This document shows, piece after piece, positions 23,329-33,904 of a stretch of 64,000 nucleotides of DNA. The stretch spans positions 34,265,786 to 34,329,785 of the forward strand of contig NC_063176.1 of the NCBI RefSeq assembly GCF_023159225.1, given 5' to 3'. A program made the position numbers and the translations under genes. The notes beneath the pieces were generated by a model. That model did not search any database, had not been told where the DNA came from, and saw nothing but the letters and a program-made list of their open reading frames with translations. This DNA is from Perognathus longimembris pacificus (lineage: Eukaryota; Chordata; Mammalia; Rodentia; Heteromyidae). The stretch's first letter is position 1. Each line of letters starts with the position of its first letter.

Positions 23329-25287
23329 TTGAATTGGGAATGCCAGTCTTCCAGCACCTGTGAGCACCGTTTAAGACCCAAAGCAGCCCTTACCAAGCAC
23401 TGTTGTGTAAATCTTACAATTTCACAATTATATACAGATAACTTGTATACCTGTCTATAAAGTTAGATTTGGTGTTCCTAAAGAATACAATTTCAATATA
23501 ACAACCGATCCTGGGCCCTGTATTCAGTAGTTACTTATTTACTGTTACAACCCTATATGCAATTCTTGTTTTTATATTAAGTTCTTTTAGGACTGGCTTT
23601 CTCTATGAACCCCTTTGATTAACTCGTATTAAGCTGGGATGCCCTCTATCCAATAACCAGGAGTCAATGGAACCTGGAGGTCCAGGCAGTAAGTCAGGAG
23701 GGTAAGTTGGAGGTAGTAAAGAGAATAGAGTAAAATGTATTGGGGGGGTGATGATTTTGGTTTAGTTTCAGTGACGTGGAAATGTGGAGAAGAGTAGAAT
23801 CAGTAGAAAGAACAATGTTAAAATGACAGACACTGGAGAGTTAGCAGAAAAGGGTGGAGGTGTTATTTATAGGAAAGTAATTTTTAAAGGAAGAGGACGC
23901 AACGAGAGAAATAAAGTAAAAATACTGGAAGACAGATACACAAAACAGAGAAAAATTATTTAAAAAGGAAGCATAAGTAAATAAAAAGGAAAATAACAGA
24001 AAAGGAACAACCCAAACAAATAAACAAACACAAAAAAAACTTGATAAAACAAACCGGTAAAAATGGAAAACAAACAAACAAACAACAAACAAACCAAAAA
24101 AAAAAAAAAACAACCAATGATGTTTCAGATGTGAAAAAATTAAAAAGAAAATTTAAAAAAAGGTTTAAAAAAATGTTTGAAAAGAAAAAGAAACCAGTCT
24201 CTGGTTTCCCTGCAATGGACTGCAGTCTATTTTCCTGATTGGCTGGTTTGATTTGATTTCAGTTGGCAAGGGTGGTTCTCTTCTGACCTTCTCCCCTGTT
24301 GGTGCAATTGTGGGTCTCTGAGGTTCGCACAGCTTGCAGGCAGGCCTTGGGCGTCCTCTGTCGATGGGGATGTGTGCAGTCTCAGGCACTGTGGCTCCCG
24401 TCTGCTGTGGGGCCGCTGCCTTTGATGCCTGGTCTTGACTAGGCTGTGAACACAGCAGGGCGGGGCGCCTCTGGCCTGTTTTGCTCCTCTGAGAGTTGCT
24501 TGCCTGAGGGAGGCGGCCTCCTTGGCATAGGTAGCTATGGAATGCAGCTCCATTTTGGACTGGGAATTAGCGTCCTCTGTGACGGGACCATTTAGCTGTC
24601 CCAGGAACTGTTTGTTCCTCCGTCTGGTGTTTCTGTGCCCCTGGTAGCTGCTCGCAGCTTTTGCTTTAAGTTTAGAAATTCCGGCGGGCAGGGCGGGGCA
24701 CCTCTGGCTAAGCCCCGGACTCGCCTCCCGCCAGGGCAGGGGGCGTTCTTCTGGGCGGAGCTGGTTCCCACTGATTCCGCCCCTCCTGCCCTTTTCAAAG
24801 ATGGCTTTTTTGACCTCGCTTTCCCCAGGCCCGCTTCAGTTCCAGTCTGGTCTGACCCTATGCCAGTGGCAAGGATGGCACTTTGCTTTGGCGGTGGGGA
24901 CAGGGATGCCTTCCAGAAGCTGGACTGTGGGCACAAGCGAGAATAATTTTTTTGTGGGGTACTCACGCTGTCTCTGCGATGTCAGGTCCTCCGTGCTCAG
25001 CTGCCGTCTGGAGTATTTAATGCTTTAGCTGCGCTGACTGTGGGGGGCTGTGCCCGGCACTGTACCGGAGCCGGCGCTGGCGCGGCGGCGGGACGCCGCC
25101 CGGAGCTCAAATCTGTGTTTTCAGACCAGCAAAGTCGATTTTTCCTTCCTGTTCAGAATCCCTGTACTGTTAGAACTTACTTTGGCTGTCTTTCTAGGAG
25201 TAACAGTTTCTATGGTGTGAGAAAACTACGATATCGGAGGGAGCTCTGCAAGGGCTCTGCCTCTCCTCTGCCGTCTTCCATGAACTT
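23329..25287 (-). promoter_or_regulatory. L1 5'UTR / internal promoter region
   Basis: About 1.96 kb lies between the L1 5' end and the ORF1 start. The first 0.9 kb (25287 to about 24400) is GC-rich with CpG clusters, strongest at 25060-25105, as expected for an L1 internal RNA polymerase II promoter. The part nearer ORF1 is low in GC and includes a (CAAA)n and poly(A) patch at 24062-24110 on the + strand. No protein frame longer than about 125 codons is present. Promoter function is inferred from position and composition only. Confidence 0.75.
24000..24185 (+). repeat. (CAAA)n and A-rich low-complexity patch inside the L1 5'UTR
   Basis: AACAAACAAACAAACAACAA is followed by a run of A and by AAAATT/AAAAAG repeats. 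On the L1 sense strand it is T-rich. It explains the Phe/Val-rich frame on the - strand and the Lys-rich frame on the + strand here. Confidence 0.8.
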
Positions 25288-25299
25288 TAAATATTTTTA
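25288..25299. repeat. Target-site duplication, L1 5' side
   Basis: TAAATATTTTTA, identical to 17806-17817. With one mismatch tolerated the match extends two bases to the left on each side. Confidence 0.75.
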
Positions 25300-25679
25300 A
25301 ATATCTTCTAATCATAAAACTCCAAGGTCCTTCTTGATGTCCACTTACATTCATCCCTCATAGTACTAGAGTTGCTGGAGTCTACCAATGATTAAAGCTG
25401 GTGAGCTCTTGCTGAGAATAAATCTGCACTTTGAGATGCAAGTTGTCCACAAAGTTATGCAAAACCTAATTAAGAAGCACCTCAAATGTCACCTCAAAAA
25501 TAAACTATGGCTAAGAAGTCAAACTCTCACTTTCTTCTCATTCCCTGCAGTCTCTCAACTTTTAGATATTTTTAATAATGTACCTGCTTTAAACCGGAAC
25601 TATTCTCCTCATACCTAGGGTGATTAAAAAGTAAGGTGAAGGTAGGTCTTCTGTATAGGTTTATTTATAGCAAATCTTT
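25300..25679. other. Intergenic, no recognised feature
   Basis: Flank of the full-length L1; no gene or repeat was recognised. Confidence 0.4.
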
Positions 25680-25893
25680 CTGTTAAATTTAAATTTTATT
25701 GTAAAAATGACGTAGAGAGGTTACAGTTTCATAATAAGGTAATGAGTGCATCACCAGCATTTGTTATTATTCGCTTTCTTGATAATGGCCATTCTAACTG
25801 AGGTGAGGTGGAATCTCAGTGTTGTTTTGATGTGCATTTGATTTACATTTCTTTTATGGCCAGAGATGTTGAACATTTCTTCATGTGTCCACC
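25680..25893 (-). mobile_element. Short L1 copy with an internal deletion
   Basis: On the + strand the first 55 bases (GTAGAGAGGTTACAGTTTCA) match the terminal 3'UTR of the full-length L1. The next part (GGCCATTCTAACTGAGGTGA, then TGCATTTGATTTACATTTCT) matches the ORF2 C-terminal region. The several hundred bases between them in the full-length copy are missing. Confidence 0.8.
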
Positions 25894-26419
25894 TTCATTC
25901 ATCCTCCATAATACATGATTCAAGCCAAAAAGGGCATTATTTCCTGTCTTAGCAGGCATTGCTTCTTACTTCTGACATAACTCTGGTATTTTACTGCTTG
26001 CCCTCCAAGTCCCAATATCATCCATGAAAGACAGGATCCATCTCAGTCTACAGCAGGGATTCTTAATGGACACAAAACAGTCATGCTTATTTTATCCTCC
26101 TGGACAATTTGGGAGTGACCATGTGATCCAATTGTCTGAAGAGACCCCAAAATCCTTCTGCCAACTTCTTCTGCCTCATTGAAGGGGCTCTTTACAGAAT
26201 CAGGATAGAAATACCTGTTTTGTTTCCCTTTCTCTTGGCATTGATTAGAAAAGATGTGACGTCTGGAGCTACTGCAGTCACCAAACAAACAACTATGAGG
26301 TAGAATTATGGCAAGAATATTGGTTTCTGATAATTATGCTGAAACACTGAATTAACCAATAACCAAATGGAAGTCTAGCATATCTCTAATGATTATAACA
26401 TCAAAATGGAGATACAAAG
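25894..26419. other. Intergenic, no recognised feature
   Basis: No supportable gene or repeat. Open frames here are under 85 codons. Confidence 0.4.
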
Positions 26420-26640
26420 GGTAAAAGGCGAACCAAGGGAACAGCAATACTTGCAAAACTATATGCTGTACAATTGGAGGGAGAGGAAGCTAGGGAGGGG
26501 GGAAAATGGGAGAAAAATGAGGGAGGAGGTAACAAGTTTGATAAGAAATATACTCACTGGCTTATGTATGAAACTGTAACCCTCTGTACATCACTTTGAC
26601 AATAAATAAATCAATTTTAATATAAATAAATAAAATAAAG
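26420..26640 (+). mobile_element. L1 3'UTR fragment
   Basis: The order is AGCAATACTTGCAAAACTAT, a GGGAGGGGGG purine tract, CTTATGTATGAAACTGTAAC, then CATCACTTTGACAATAAATA and an AT-rich tail. It is the same module as 3508-3695 and the complement of 17830-18010. Confidence 0.82.
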
Positions 26641-26972
26641 TATCTCTTCTAATTGAAACTTTCTCTGGCCAGAGTTTTTCATTCTACAACATCTGATGAA
26701 ATTATGTTATTTATTCTGGTTTGCTTGCTTGTTCATTTGTGCTGTATGTACATTGATTTATCCAGATGCATATATTAAATCTCTAATCATAAAATTCCAA
26801 GTTCCTAACATTGTGTTCTTTTGAACCAGCCTTCATTGTTCTGAAGTTGCCATTTATTGTTACCAACCAAAAAGTGTGGTGAAACTCATGTCTGCTGAGC
26901 TTCTGGCTATGGAAATAAATCAGCTAAGGTATGTATTTGATTTAAAATAATAGAAAATTCAGTTTGCAAAAC

Positions 26973-27200
26973 AAATACTTCCTTTTCCTGTTTTTGCCAG
27001 ACTTGGGGCTTGAACTCAAGGTCTGAGCACTGTCCCTGTCTTCTTTTTGCTCAAGGCTAGCACTCTACCACTTGAGCCACAGTGCCACTTCCGGCCTTTT
27101 CTATATATGTGGTGCTGAGGAATCGAACCCAGGGTTTCATGTATCCAAGGCAAGCACTCTACACACTAGGCCATATCCCAGCCCCAAGTACTTCCTTTTC
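26973..27200 (-). mobile_element. IDL-Geo-type SINE, reverse orientation, with target-site duplication
   Basis: In + strand order: Geo monomer (GGGGCTTGAACTCAAGGTCT, then GCTAGCACTCTACCACTTGA), then ID-like monomer with the complemented B box (GAATCGAACCCAGGG) and GGCCATATCCCAGCCCC. Duplications AAATACTTCCTTTTC (26973-26987) and AAGTACTTCCTTTTC (27186-27200) differ by one base. The spacer is of the older A-rich type. Confidence 0.9.
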
Positions 27201-27289
27201 TTTCTTTCTTTTTTGCAATGCAGTATAGAGATAGGCAAAGAGCAGACTTAGAAAATGACTGCCATTGGGCATGTAGAAGGTGCCTATGT

Positions 27290-27405
27290 TAAAATATAGA
27301 TTGACAGGCAGACTAGACAGACATATAGATACATAGGTAAATAGATAGATAGAAGATAGACACATAGAGATATACATACATACATATATACATACATACA
27401 AGTTT
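27290..27405 (+). repeat. (GATA)n / (CATA)n microsatellite
   Basis: Imperfect GACA, GATA and CATA units run across about 115 bases. Frames through it on the - strand are spurious. Confidence 0.85.
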
Positions 27406-28289
27406 ATAATAGAAAGCTAAATGTAAAGAAATTTTAGTCTGACCGCAAATTTTGTTGTAAAATGATGGATTGAACTAACTCAAATTTGTTTATTTCAGTT
27501 TACTATGAAACAGCTAAAAAAGCAATGCAGAAGACAAAAAGGAGATGAAAGGAACCAGAGAATCAGCATAGCTCCTGCTATAACCCATGCTCTCACAGAA
27601 AGGCATCCACAGCGATCTACAATTTAACAGAGTGAAGATTCTATCACCCAGGAGGAAGACAGGCTGTAAGCTCTCTGCCTCTGACACTGTTACAATAAGA
27701 AGTTCAGGAACTAATGGTCTACACTGTTGCCACCAGAACAAAATATTTTAAAAGCTTTATCAAGACAAACTATCTTGCTCGGGATATTTCTATGAATTGT
27801 TATGCCTTCTACTGGACTTTAGAGCTATACAGATAAACATGGACCTAGAAGGATAGATACCAAACACCAGGACCTTGGGGAGTGTGGAAATGAAGAGACC
27901 AAAGCCATGTCAGCACCATATGCTATAATGCTTCCCACTGTGTTATCAATATTCTTTTATAACCGTCATAATCAGAAAGGAGAAAGAACAGCATGGGATT
28001 AGATATGTTCTCTTAAAGTCATTAAGTTTAGATTAGTTTAGTTAACATTTTTCCCACATATACTATCTATGCTGTTCACTAGCTCTTCTTGGCTCTGTTT
28101 CTCCCAACCACATTCCCTAGACAATGTTATCTTTTATGTAAGTGCATTATTCTAGACAATTGAAGCCTCTGCCTTAAAGACCAAAATTTGATTATTAACT
28201 AAGAAATGATACATCATGGTGGTGAAGCACATATTCTACATATTTTATTGAATCTTCAAGTAACTAATTTGAGGACTCTTATTAACTGC
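27406..28289. other. Intergenic, no recognised feature
   Basis: No gene, RNA or repeat was assigned with confidence. Confidence 0.4.
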
Positions 28290-28440
28290 TTATAATTATT
28301 CTATTATTATTTCAGTTTGCCAGATGAAGAAACTGAGGCAAGAGATGCTAAGTGCCCAAAATTACAAGCTATAAGGAGACAATGGGGATTTAAATACAGA
28401 CAATCTGCCTCAAAGTCTATGTGCTTCATCTCTATGTTAC
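28290..28440 (-). mobile_element. MIR SINE (ancient tRNA-derived)
   Basis: The + strand shows AGTTTGCCAGATGAAGAAAC and TGAGGCAAGAGATGCTAAGT, then GCCCAAAATTACAAGCTATA and a GGGGATTTAAATACAGACAA segment. This is the complement of the MIR core ('cctcagtttcctcatctgtaaaatg'). Confidence 0.8.
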
Positions 28441-29760
28441 ATCATTTCTTAAAGTTAATATTCATATAACCTGATTTTCTGATTCTAAGGAATCAGAAAA
28501 GTGAAAATTTCCTTTCCTTATTTCTGCTCTGTAAGTTTCTCTTCCCTAAGCATTAGGCATAGCCAAGTGATTCCAAAGACAAGCTAGTGAACTGAGAAGT
28601 ATAGTGACTGTTCCCACTGATACGGTTGAAAGAAGCAGAGCCAGGAAGAGCTATGAGAAATTCACACAATGAGAAAATCCATTATATTCCCCTGCTTGCA
28701 ATTGTCTCAGCGCAAGGGCATTCCAGGATAACAAAACAAACCATTACCCTCCTACATCAACATTACTACTGCTGTGTCTGAGTCAGATGCTCAGACCATT
28801 GATTGAATGTACCGGGGAAATAAAGAGAGCAGAGCTGGTGATGGGGTGGGAAGAAGGTCTTCAGGGATAACTGGGGGGGGGGGGGGGGCGGGCGGGGGGG
28901 GAGGGGCGCGGGGAATAACACCCTGCCTTCCTCCGAGTTGCCCTCTGTGGGCCTGAGCAAAGTGTCTAGCAGCCTACTTGAGCATGAAAGGAGGCTGGCT
29001 CCTTGACCTAGCTTGATGGATTTTTACTGGGCATTTGTCAGGGCTCTCCAAACTTCTCAGTGTCAAAGCAAGGGAGTTCAGACTCCAAGACTGCAACAGA
29101 AGGAGGTAGTCTTTTGACTAGAAAGCTCTAAGACAGATCAATTTTACTATTAATTTGTTCAATCTCCAGCATTTGTATGCCTGCCAAATTCCTTAAATCT
29201 GTTCAAGGTGACCAGTCCAAATAATTTACTCGAATTTTTCAACACTCACAATTGCCAGGAATTGTTAATGCACACTGTGTTGAGATGGGGGATAATGAGC
29301 ATACTATTTATTTTCTACTGCCCCCAAAAATGCATTAGAGAAAAATGCAAGATTCTTCTTCCTTCTTATTTATTTGGGATGAAATATTCATTGGAGCAGT
29401 TTTCTGGCAGGATGGAAATTTGAATAACTGCTCTTGTTAGCTCTTACTAGAAATGGCAACTCATTTCTCAAATGCATCCCCTGAATATCTCATCTAATAT
29501 GTGGTGGTAAAAGATATTCAAAAGGAAATGCCTACATTTTACTCTAATAATTTTTTCACAATATAATCTAGAGAGAAAGCAATCTAGAGAGAAAGCAAGC
29601 CAGAGAGGAGCCATAAGAGTTCTAGTAGGTCAGAGTAGTATTTTTCTTCTACTCTTCTCATTCATTTAGGCCAGTATTGAGGTTTTCTACACTGAGAAAA
29701 TGCATTCCTATCTCACATCCAACTGGCCTACAATGAGTCACTAAGATGGGGAGAATGAAG
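28441..29760. other. Intergenic, with a long G-run and a small tandem repeat
   Basis: No gene was recognised. A G-rich tract at 28873-28913 is listed separately. A 16-bp unit, AATCTAGAGAGAAAGC, occurs twice head to tail at 29565-29580 and 29581-29596. Confidence 0.5.
28873..28913 (+). repeat. Poly(G) / G-rich tract
   Basis: Sixteen consecutive G (28873-28888) are followed by GGGCGGGG-like runs to 28913. The tract contains four or more runs of at least three G and so fits the G-quadruplex pattern. Confidence 0.85.
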
Positions 29761-29818
29761 TAAAAAATTCAATGTGAGACCAGATCTGCGAAACAAAAAA
29801 CTTCTTGCCAAATGGTAT

Positions 29819-30297
29819 TGTTGTTCCAAGTCGCGAGACATCCACCAAGAAGGCCACCAAGACTCAGACGTTCCGAAATGCAAAAGCAAGGCAAGGCTTT
29901 ATTCAAGCGAGCTGCAACTCGGGCCTCGTCCTACCCACCGACACAGTGGAGGTTAGGAGGCAGCCTCGAGCTGCGATTACACAGGGCTTATAAAGGCAAA
30001 AACAAAGTTACAGCAATCAGGTGTTCAAGCAAGCAAGATTAGGACACAGGTACAAATCTGATTGGCTCAGGGCTTGAGGCATAGGGCTTGAGGCATTCTA
30101 GGGGTGGTCAGAGCAAAGCATTCCCAGCGGTTAGAGTTCTTGACCAGCTGGGCCCTAATAAGCTTGCCCTGGATCTGCTCACAGGGCCTGCTTATCTCAG
30201 GTTCACGTGGTAAAATGGGGTTTGTGTGGTAAAGTGGGGCCTGACTTCAAAGTCTGGCACTTCAGTATTTCTGCAGGCTTGGGTCAGCGACCTTACA
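29819..30297 (-). mobile_element. Solo ERV LTR nested in the L1
   Basis: It is 479 bp with TG/CA ends. On the - strand it has a CTTTATAAG TATA-like box (complement near 29986-29995), an AATAAA signal (complement of about 29900-29905) and a CT-rich U5. The U3 contains two direct repeats: GGGCTTGAGGCAT twice at 30070-30097, and the GTGGTAAAATGGGG-type unit twice at about 30205-30240. Flanking 4-mers (GTAT and TTAT) match at three of four positions, so the duplication is not clean. No viral genes are present. Confidence 0.8.
30070..30097 (-). repeat. Direct repeat in the LTR U3
   Basis: Two adjacent 14-base units, GGGCTTGAGGCATA and GGGCTTGAGGCATT. Tandem units in U3 are typical enhancer positions of retroviral LTRs; function here is inferred only. 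Confidence 0.75.
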
Positions 30298-30659
30298 TTA
30301 TGTATCTAAAACCAAACAACGATTAAACATAAAAAGGTCTAAAATAGACCTCTCAGTGGATCACAATAGCTCAACAGCAATGTACGTATGATCATATAAG
30401 ACAAGGTTAAGCAAACTCTATTGTTGACGTTATATTTAAAGTTCTAGGTGAATTTCCTTTGGCATATGCCACGTGGCTACTGTATATGATTTTGGTACAT
30501 TGGATATTGTATATATGCCTACCTGATCTAGGGAAGGGAAAGAAAAACTAGGGTGTAAGATATCACAAGGAATGTACTCACTGCCCTGTTATGTAACTGT
30601 ACCCCTTTTGCACAACACCTTGTCAATAAAATTTAATTAATAAAAAAATTCAATGTGTA

Positions 30660-31010
30660 TGCTAAAAAATTAAGAAGAATGAGGGAAGGAGTGCATAGGG
30701 AAGGGTGAGAAAGTTGAAAGGGATGACACTGATCAAGATGGATCATATTCATAAACTGCTTTCTTAAATGACAACTACTTTTGTGCAACTACTTAAAGAT
30801 AATTTTTAAATGGCCTACAATAAAAAAATTAAGGTAAATGGAATTAGGTAACTTGGAGGGGCCTGGCTGGGGTTGGGAGAGATTGTGGAGAATGATGAAA
30901 TGGATGACATCTATCAAGATGCATTGTACTCAAAACTGACAGGGTGAATTAAGACCCCTTTGTACAACTTCTTGAAGATAAGTAAAAATAAGTAAACAAA
31001 AAGTAAATGT
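30660..31010 (+). mobile_element. Two successive L1-type 3' end fragments
   Basis: Two similar blocks follow each other. The first (to about 30835) has GATCAAGATGGATCATATTC and TGCAACTACTTAAAGATAAT. The second has ATCAAGATGCATTGTACTCA and TGTACAACTTCTTGAAGATA. A third copy is at 62598-62718. The common pattern (G-rich start, ATCAAGATGCATTGTACTCA, AACTACTTAAAGATAA) looks like a separate L1 3'UTR lineage, but the family is inferred. Confidence 0.55.
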
Positions 31011-31449
31011 ACTTTTGAACTTTCAGAAAGTATGTAATGTTGGTCATTGATATTGGTGGGTAGGATAGCAGCATTTGTTAAGCTCAAAGACTTTATCTCA
31101 TGCAGAAGATGAGTTTCTGCAGATCACAGGAAGAGGAATACACATGCTCTCCAAACAGCTGCCTGGATGTCTTTCTTAAAAAAGTATTAGGTAAACTGTC
31201 ACAGAAAAGCTAAAGGAGTGCCTTGTGTATAAAGAGAAATAACCCTGAGGACTTTTGCTCCCTTCACCCCACCCTATCTAATCCTGTCAGTAATGTCTGG
31301 AACTCCCAATGGGATTTTACATTGTTTTATAGTTAGGCATTGTGGGAATTGGAGAGACTGAGAGTAACAGAAATCCACGAGTACCTGCATCACCCATCAA
31401 CACCTTGCCTAGATCAGTGTGAACACAATCATTGAACTGAGCCACAGAG

Positions 31450-32152
31450 CCAGAAGGGCAGAGTTAATAACCAAATGACAGCTGGAAAGTAGGTGGGGGG
31501 TGGAGAGAAATGGAACAATAACAAAATTTATTTTCCATATACACAGAATGGTATTACAATGTCAAGTTTAGAAAAACTAATTTCCCCTCCAGAGACATCC
31601 ATTTACAAAATGATAAATAGTAGCCTTACAATGGAAAAATCAGGCAGTCACCACCTTATTTTAGGGGCAGGTCAGGTGGCGGGTCACAGGAAGCTCCCAG
31701 TTCCAAGAATTTGACAGACAGGTACAGTAACCTAGAGGCCATGTGCCCGCCCCTGTCTCTTGGGATTTAGGAACACCCATTACCTGGGGATGGGACTTCT
31801 CTTCCTGTAGGAATCCAGGTGCCCATCAAGACAAAATGCTAGAAATAGCACATGATCAAACCTGCCACAAGCAGGTGGCCAATGAGTTTACCACACTTAC
31901 AGAGCATGCCAGGTCACAGGCAGGTGCCAATGGAGTTACAATCTGTTACATAGTATCTGCTTGAACCAACCTATCACTCTAGTTAGGGCTACAGAGCTGA
32001 TTTGGGGTGGGGGGGGTACTATTGTTTGGGGAAATCTTCCCGGGCATGGCCCTCAACTCTGAAGCTCAGGGGTATGGAGATAGTGGAGATGGAGTCAGCT
32101 TCTGCCCTCTTTAACTAATCTGAGATGGAGTCAATCTGACACCCCTCAACAG
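31450..32152 (-). mobile_element. Possible ERV LTR region, reverse orientation
   Basis: The right end on the - strand starts TGTTGAGGGGTGTCAGATTG, which looks like an LTR 5' end, and an AATAAA signal lies at the complement of 31527-31532. Length and composition suit an LTR. No TATA box, clean 3' end or duplication was found, so this is a weak call. Confidence 0.35.
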
Positions 32153-32910
32153 CCAATGATGGTCCTGGCCAGATCTGACCTCCATATTACAAAAACCACA
32201 TGTCATCACTTGGGAATCATTTGTACTGGAGCCATAAGGAGACATCAGACAACCCCTCACAGTGATATTCTATGGGACAACTGGCCAGTGCCCTTCAAAA
32301 ATTATCATTATGATGAAATTGGCAAACACATGGGACATGCATGTTCTGGAGACTATTATAGGGACAAATGATGGATTCTGTATGAGGTTTGTAGATGAGG
32401 TAATTGCATAGTAAATTAATAGTAAATTCCTGATTTTAATTATAGTACTGACATTGTAAAGAATGTTAAAGTATACACTGAAGTATTTACAAGTAGAAGG
32501 CTTCATGCCAGCAACCCACTCTTAAAGGAAGAATACAGAGGAAAGGAGAAAAGGATAAAACAAAGTACAAGAAATCTTGTTGGGTTGTAACAAGTCTGAA
32601 ATGGTGTCAACATAATGATCACTTAAGATAAATGTGTGTCCCCGCCATGAGGAGAAGGGGGAAGGTTAGCATAATGGAGGAGACTTGGGGCAGAGGGTGG
32701 GTGGGTCTCATTGAGAACATACTCAGTGTCTAGACTTGCTCCTGCCTTTCCTTCCCCAAATAGTCAAACTTTGTCATTATCAACTTTCATTTCCTCTTAG
32801 ACAGTCATCTCTCCCTAGAGACGAGTATAATACATGAGACTTGGAAATCTCATTCTCAAGACTGATCAGTTCACTGTAGAATGAAATAAACCGTCAAAAA
32901 TTGTTTCAGA
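32153..32910. other. Intergenic, no firm feature
   Basis: The end of this stretch (GAATGAAATAAACCGTC near 32880) is LTR-like but lacks other LTR marks. No gene was recognised. Confidence 0.4.
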
Positions 32911-33125
32911 TACCAGGTGCCAGTGCATCATGCCTGCAATCCTAGATACTCAGGAGGCTGAGGCATGGAGGATTGTGGTTCAAAGTCAGCCTGTACTCGC
33001 TCTTTTGAATCTGTAAGACTCTATCTCTGATTATCCAGAAAGATGCCCTACAGGAGGATTGTCTCAGTATTAGAACACCAGACATGATACATAAGCAGAG
33101 ATGAAGCCTGAGGCCTTGAGTTCCA

Positions 33126-33170
<45 letters not shown>
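32911..33170 (+). mobile_element. Chimeric B1-like SINE with a long (AC)n tail
   Basis: The left half has ATCATGCCTGCAATCCTAGA, TACTCAGGAGGCTGAGGCAT and GGTTCAAAGTCAGCCTG. The right part is diverged and ends at 'ccttgagttccaacacatac', followed by (AC)n to 33169. The GGCTGAGGCATGG form is closer to canonical B1/Alu than the other copies. Confidence 0.75.
33124..33169 (+). repeat. (AC)n microsatellite
   Basis: About 23 dinucleotide units, nearly perfect, grown from the tail of a SINE. Confidence 0.95.
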
Positions 33171-33171
<1 letters not shown>

Positions 33172-33469
33172 TTTCAAATGACTAAAGGACTTGAAAATGA
33201 TAAATAATCATTGCACCAAATGAGTACATCTCTGTTTTCCACAAGTGATCTTCAAATATAATACAGGATAGATTCATCTGAAGAGATAGTTTCTTAAAAT
33301 TCAGATCACCTTTCAAGAAAGAATCAGTCCCTTCTTCAGGCAAGTGACAGTTTTCATGCCACCTATTGCCCTTCTATTTAGTTTCCAGTTTCCATATTGC
33401 AAAGAGGTTGACTTGCTTGTAGGTAAGGTGGGGGCGGGGGTGGAGAGACAAAATCTTTTTTTCCCTCTC

Positions 33470-33716
33470 TTTTTTTTTTTTTTGGTTGTTGTTGGCTGTG
33501 GGGCTTGAACTCCAGGCCTAGGTGCTGTCCATAAGTTCTTCATCTCAAGGCTAACACTCTACCACTTTGAGCCACAGCACCACTTCTGGTTTTCTGATGG
33601 TTAATTGGAAATAAGAGTCTCGCAGATGTTTCTCCCTGGGCTAGCTTTGAACTGCAATCCTGATATCTCAGCATCCTGAGTAGCTAGGACTACAGGCATG
33701 AGTCATTGTTGCCCGG
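33470..33716 (-). mobile_element. Chimeric B1-like/Geo SINE, reverse orientation
   Basis: A T-run (33471-33483) is followed by GGGGCTTGAACTCCAGGCCT, CACTCTACCACTTTGAGCCA, GATGGTTAATTGGAAATAAG and GAGTAGCTAGGACTACAGGC. This is the complement of right monomer, linker and left monomer in the expected order. Confidence 0.85.
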
Positions 33717-33727
33717 TGGCAATACCA

Positions 33728-33807
33728 AGAAAGAAGAGGAAAGAAAGAGAAAGGAAGGAAAGAAGGAAGGAAGAAAAGGGAGGGAGGGAGGGAGGGAGGG
33801 AGGGAGC
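33728..33807 (+). repeat. (GGAA)n / (GGGA)n polypurine tract
   Basis: AGAAAGGAAGG units pass into seven GGGA units at about 33779-33806. Next to a SINE end, so possibly tail-derived. The GGGA block has regularly spaced G-triplets. Confidence 0.9.
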
Positions 33808-33904
33808 TGAACTCTCCTTGCTTGCAAAAAACTTCACAAAAAACTTGCACAAACAAACTTGAGAAAGAAAGATCTGAAGCATCAAGTTTTTCTATACTTT
33901 AGGT

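Larger units (their letters stand above)
17818..25287 (-). mobile_element. Full-length L1 (LINE-1) retrotransposon, 7.47 kb
   Basis: In transcriptional order from 25287 downwards it has a GC-rich then A/T-rich 5'UTR of about 1.96 kb, ORF1 (23328-22208), a 19-base spacer, ORF2 (22188-18313), a 3'UTR of about 0.5 kb with a G-rich polypurine tract, and an A-rich tail. A 12-bp duplication flanks it. ORF1 has one frameshift, and ORF2 stays in one frame throughout with three premature stops, so the copy is dead but young. Insertion was by target-primed reverse transcription, which the L1-encoded proteins carry out. Confidence 0.93.
29762..30657 (+). mobile_element. 5'-truncated L1 with 15-bp target-site duplication, interrupted by an LTR
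   Basis: AAAAAATTCAATGTG occurs at 29762-29776 and again, identical, at 30643-30657. The inserted sequence is L1 3' material ending in TTTTGCACAACACCTTGTCA and AATAAAATTTAATTAATAAA, the same 3'UTR seen at 250-360. The LTR at 29819-30297 lies inside it and must have inserted later. Without the LTR the L1 piece is about 390 bases. Confidence 0.88.

Noticed and set aside
24592..25300. GC-rich, CpG-containing region with frames on both strands, resembling a gene promoter
   Set aside because: It lies within the duplication-bounded L1 and directly upstream of L1 ORF1, so it is the L1 5'UTR.
31450..32152. Small gene with several 70-codon frames
   Set aside because: The frames overlap a possible LTR, none shows a domain, and no splice pattern links them.
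33728..33807. CRISPR-like regular repeats
   Set aside because: GGGA/GGAA units are a simple microsatellite without spacers, and the genome is mammalian.
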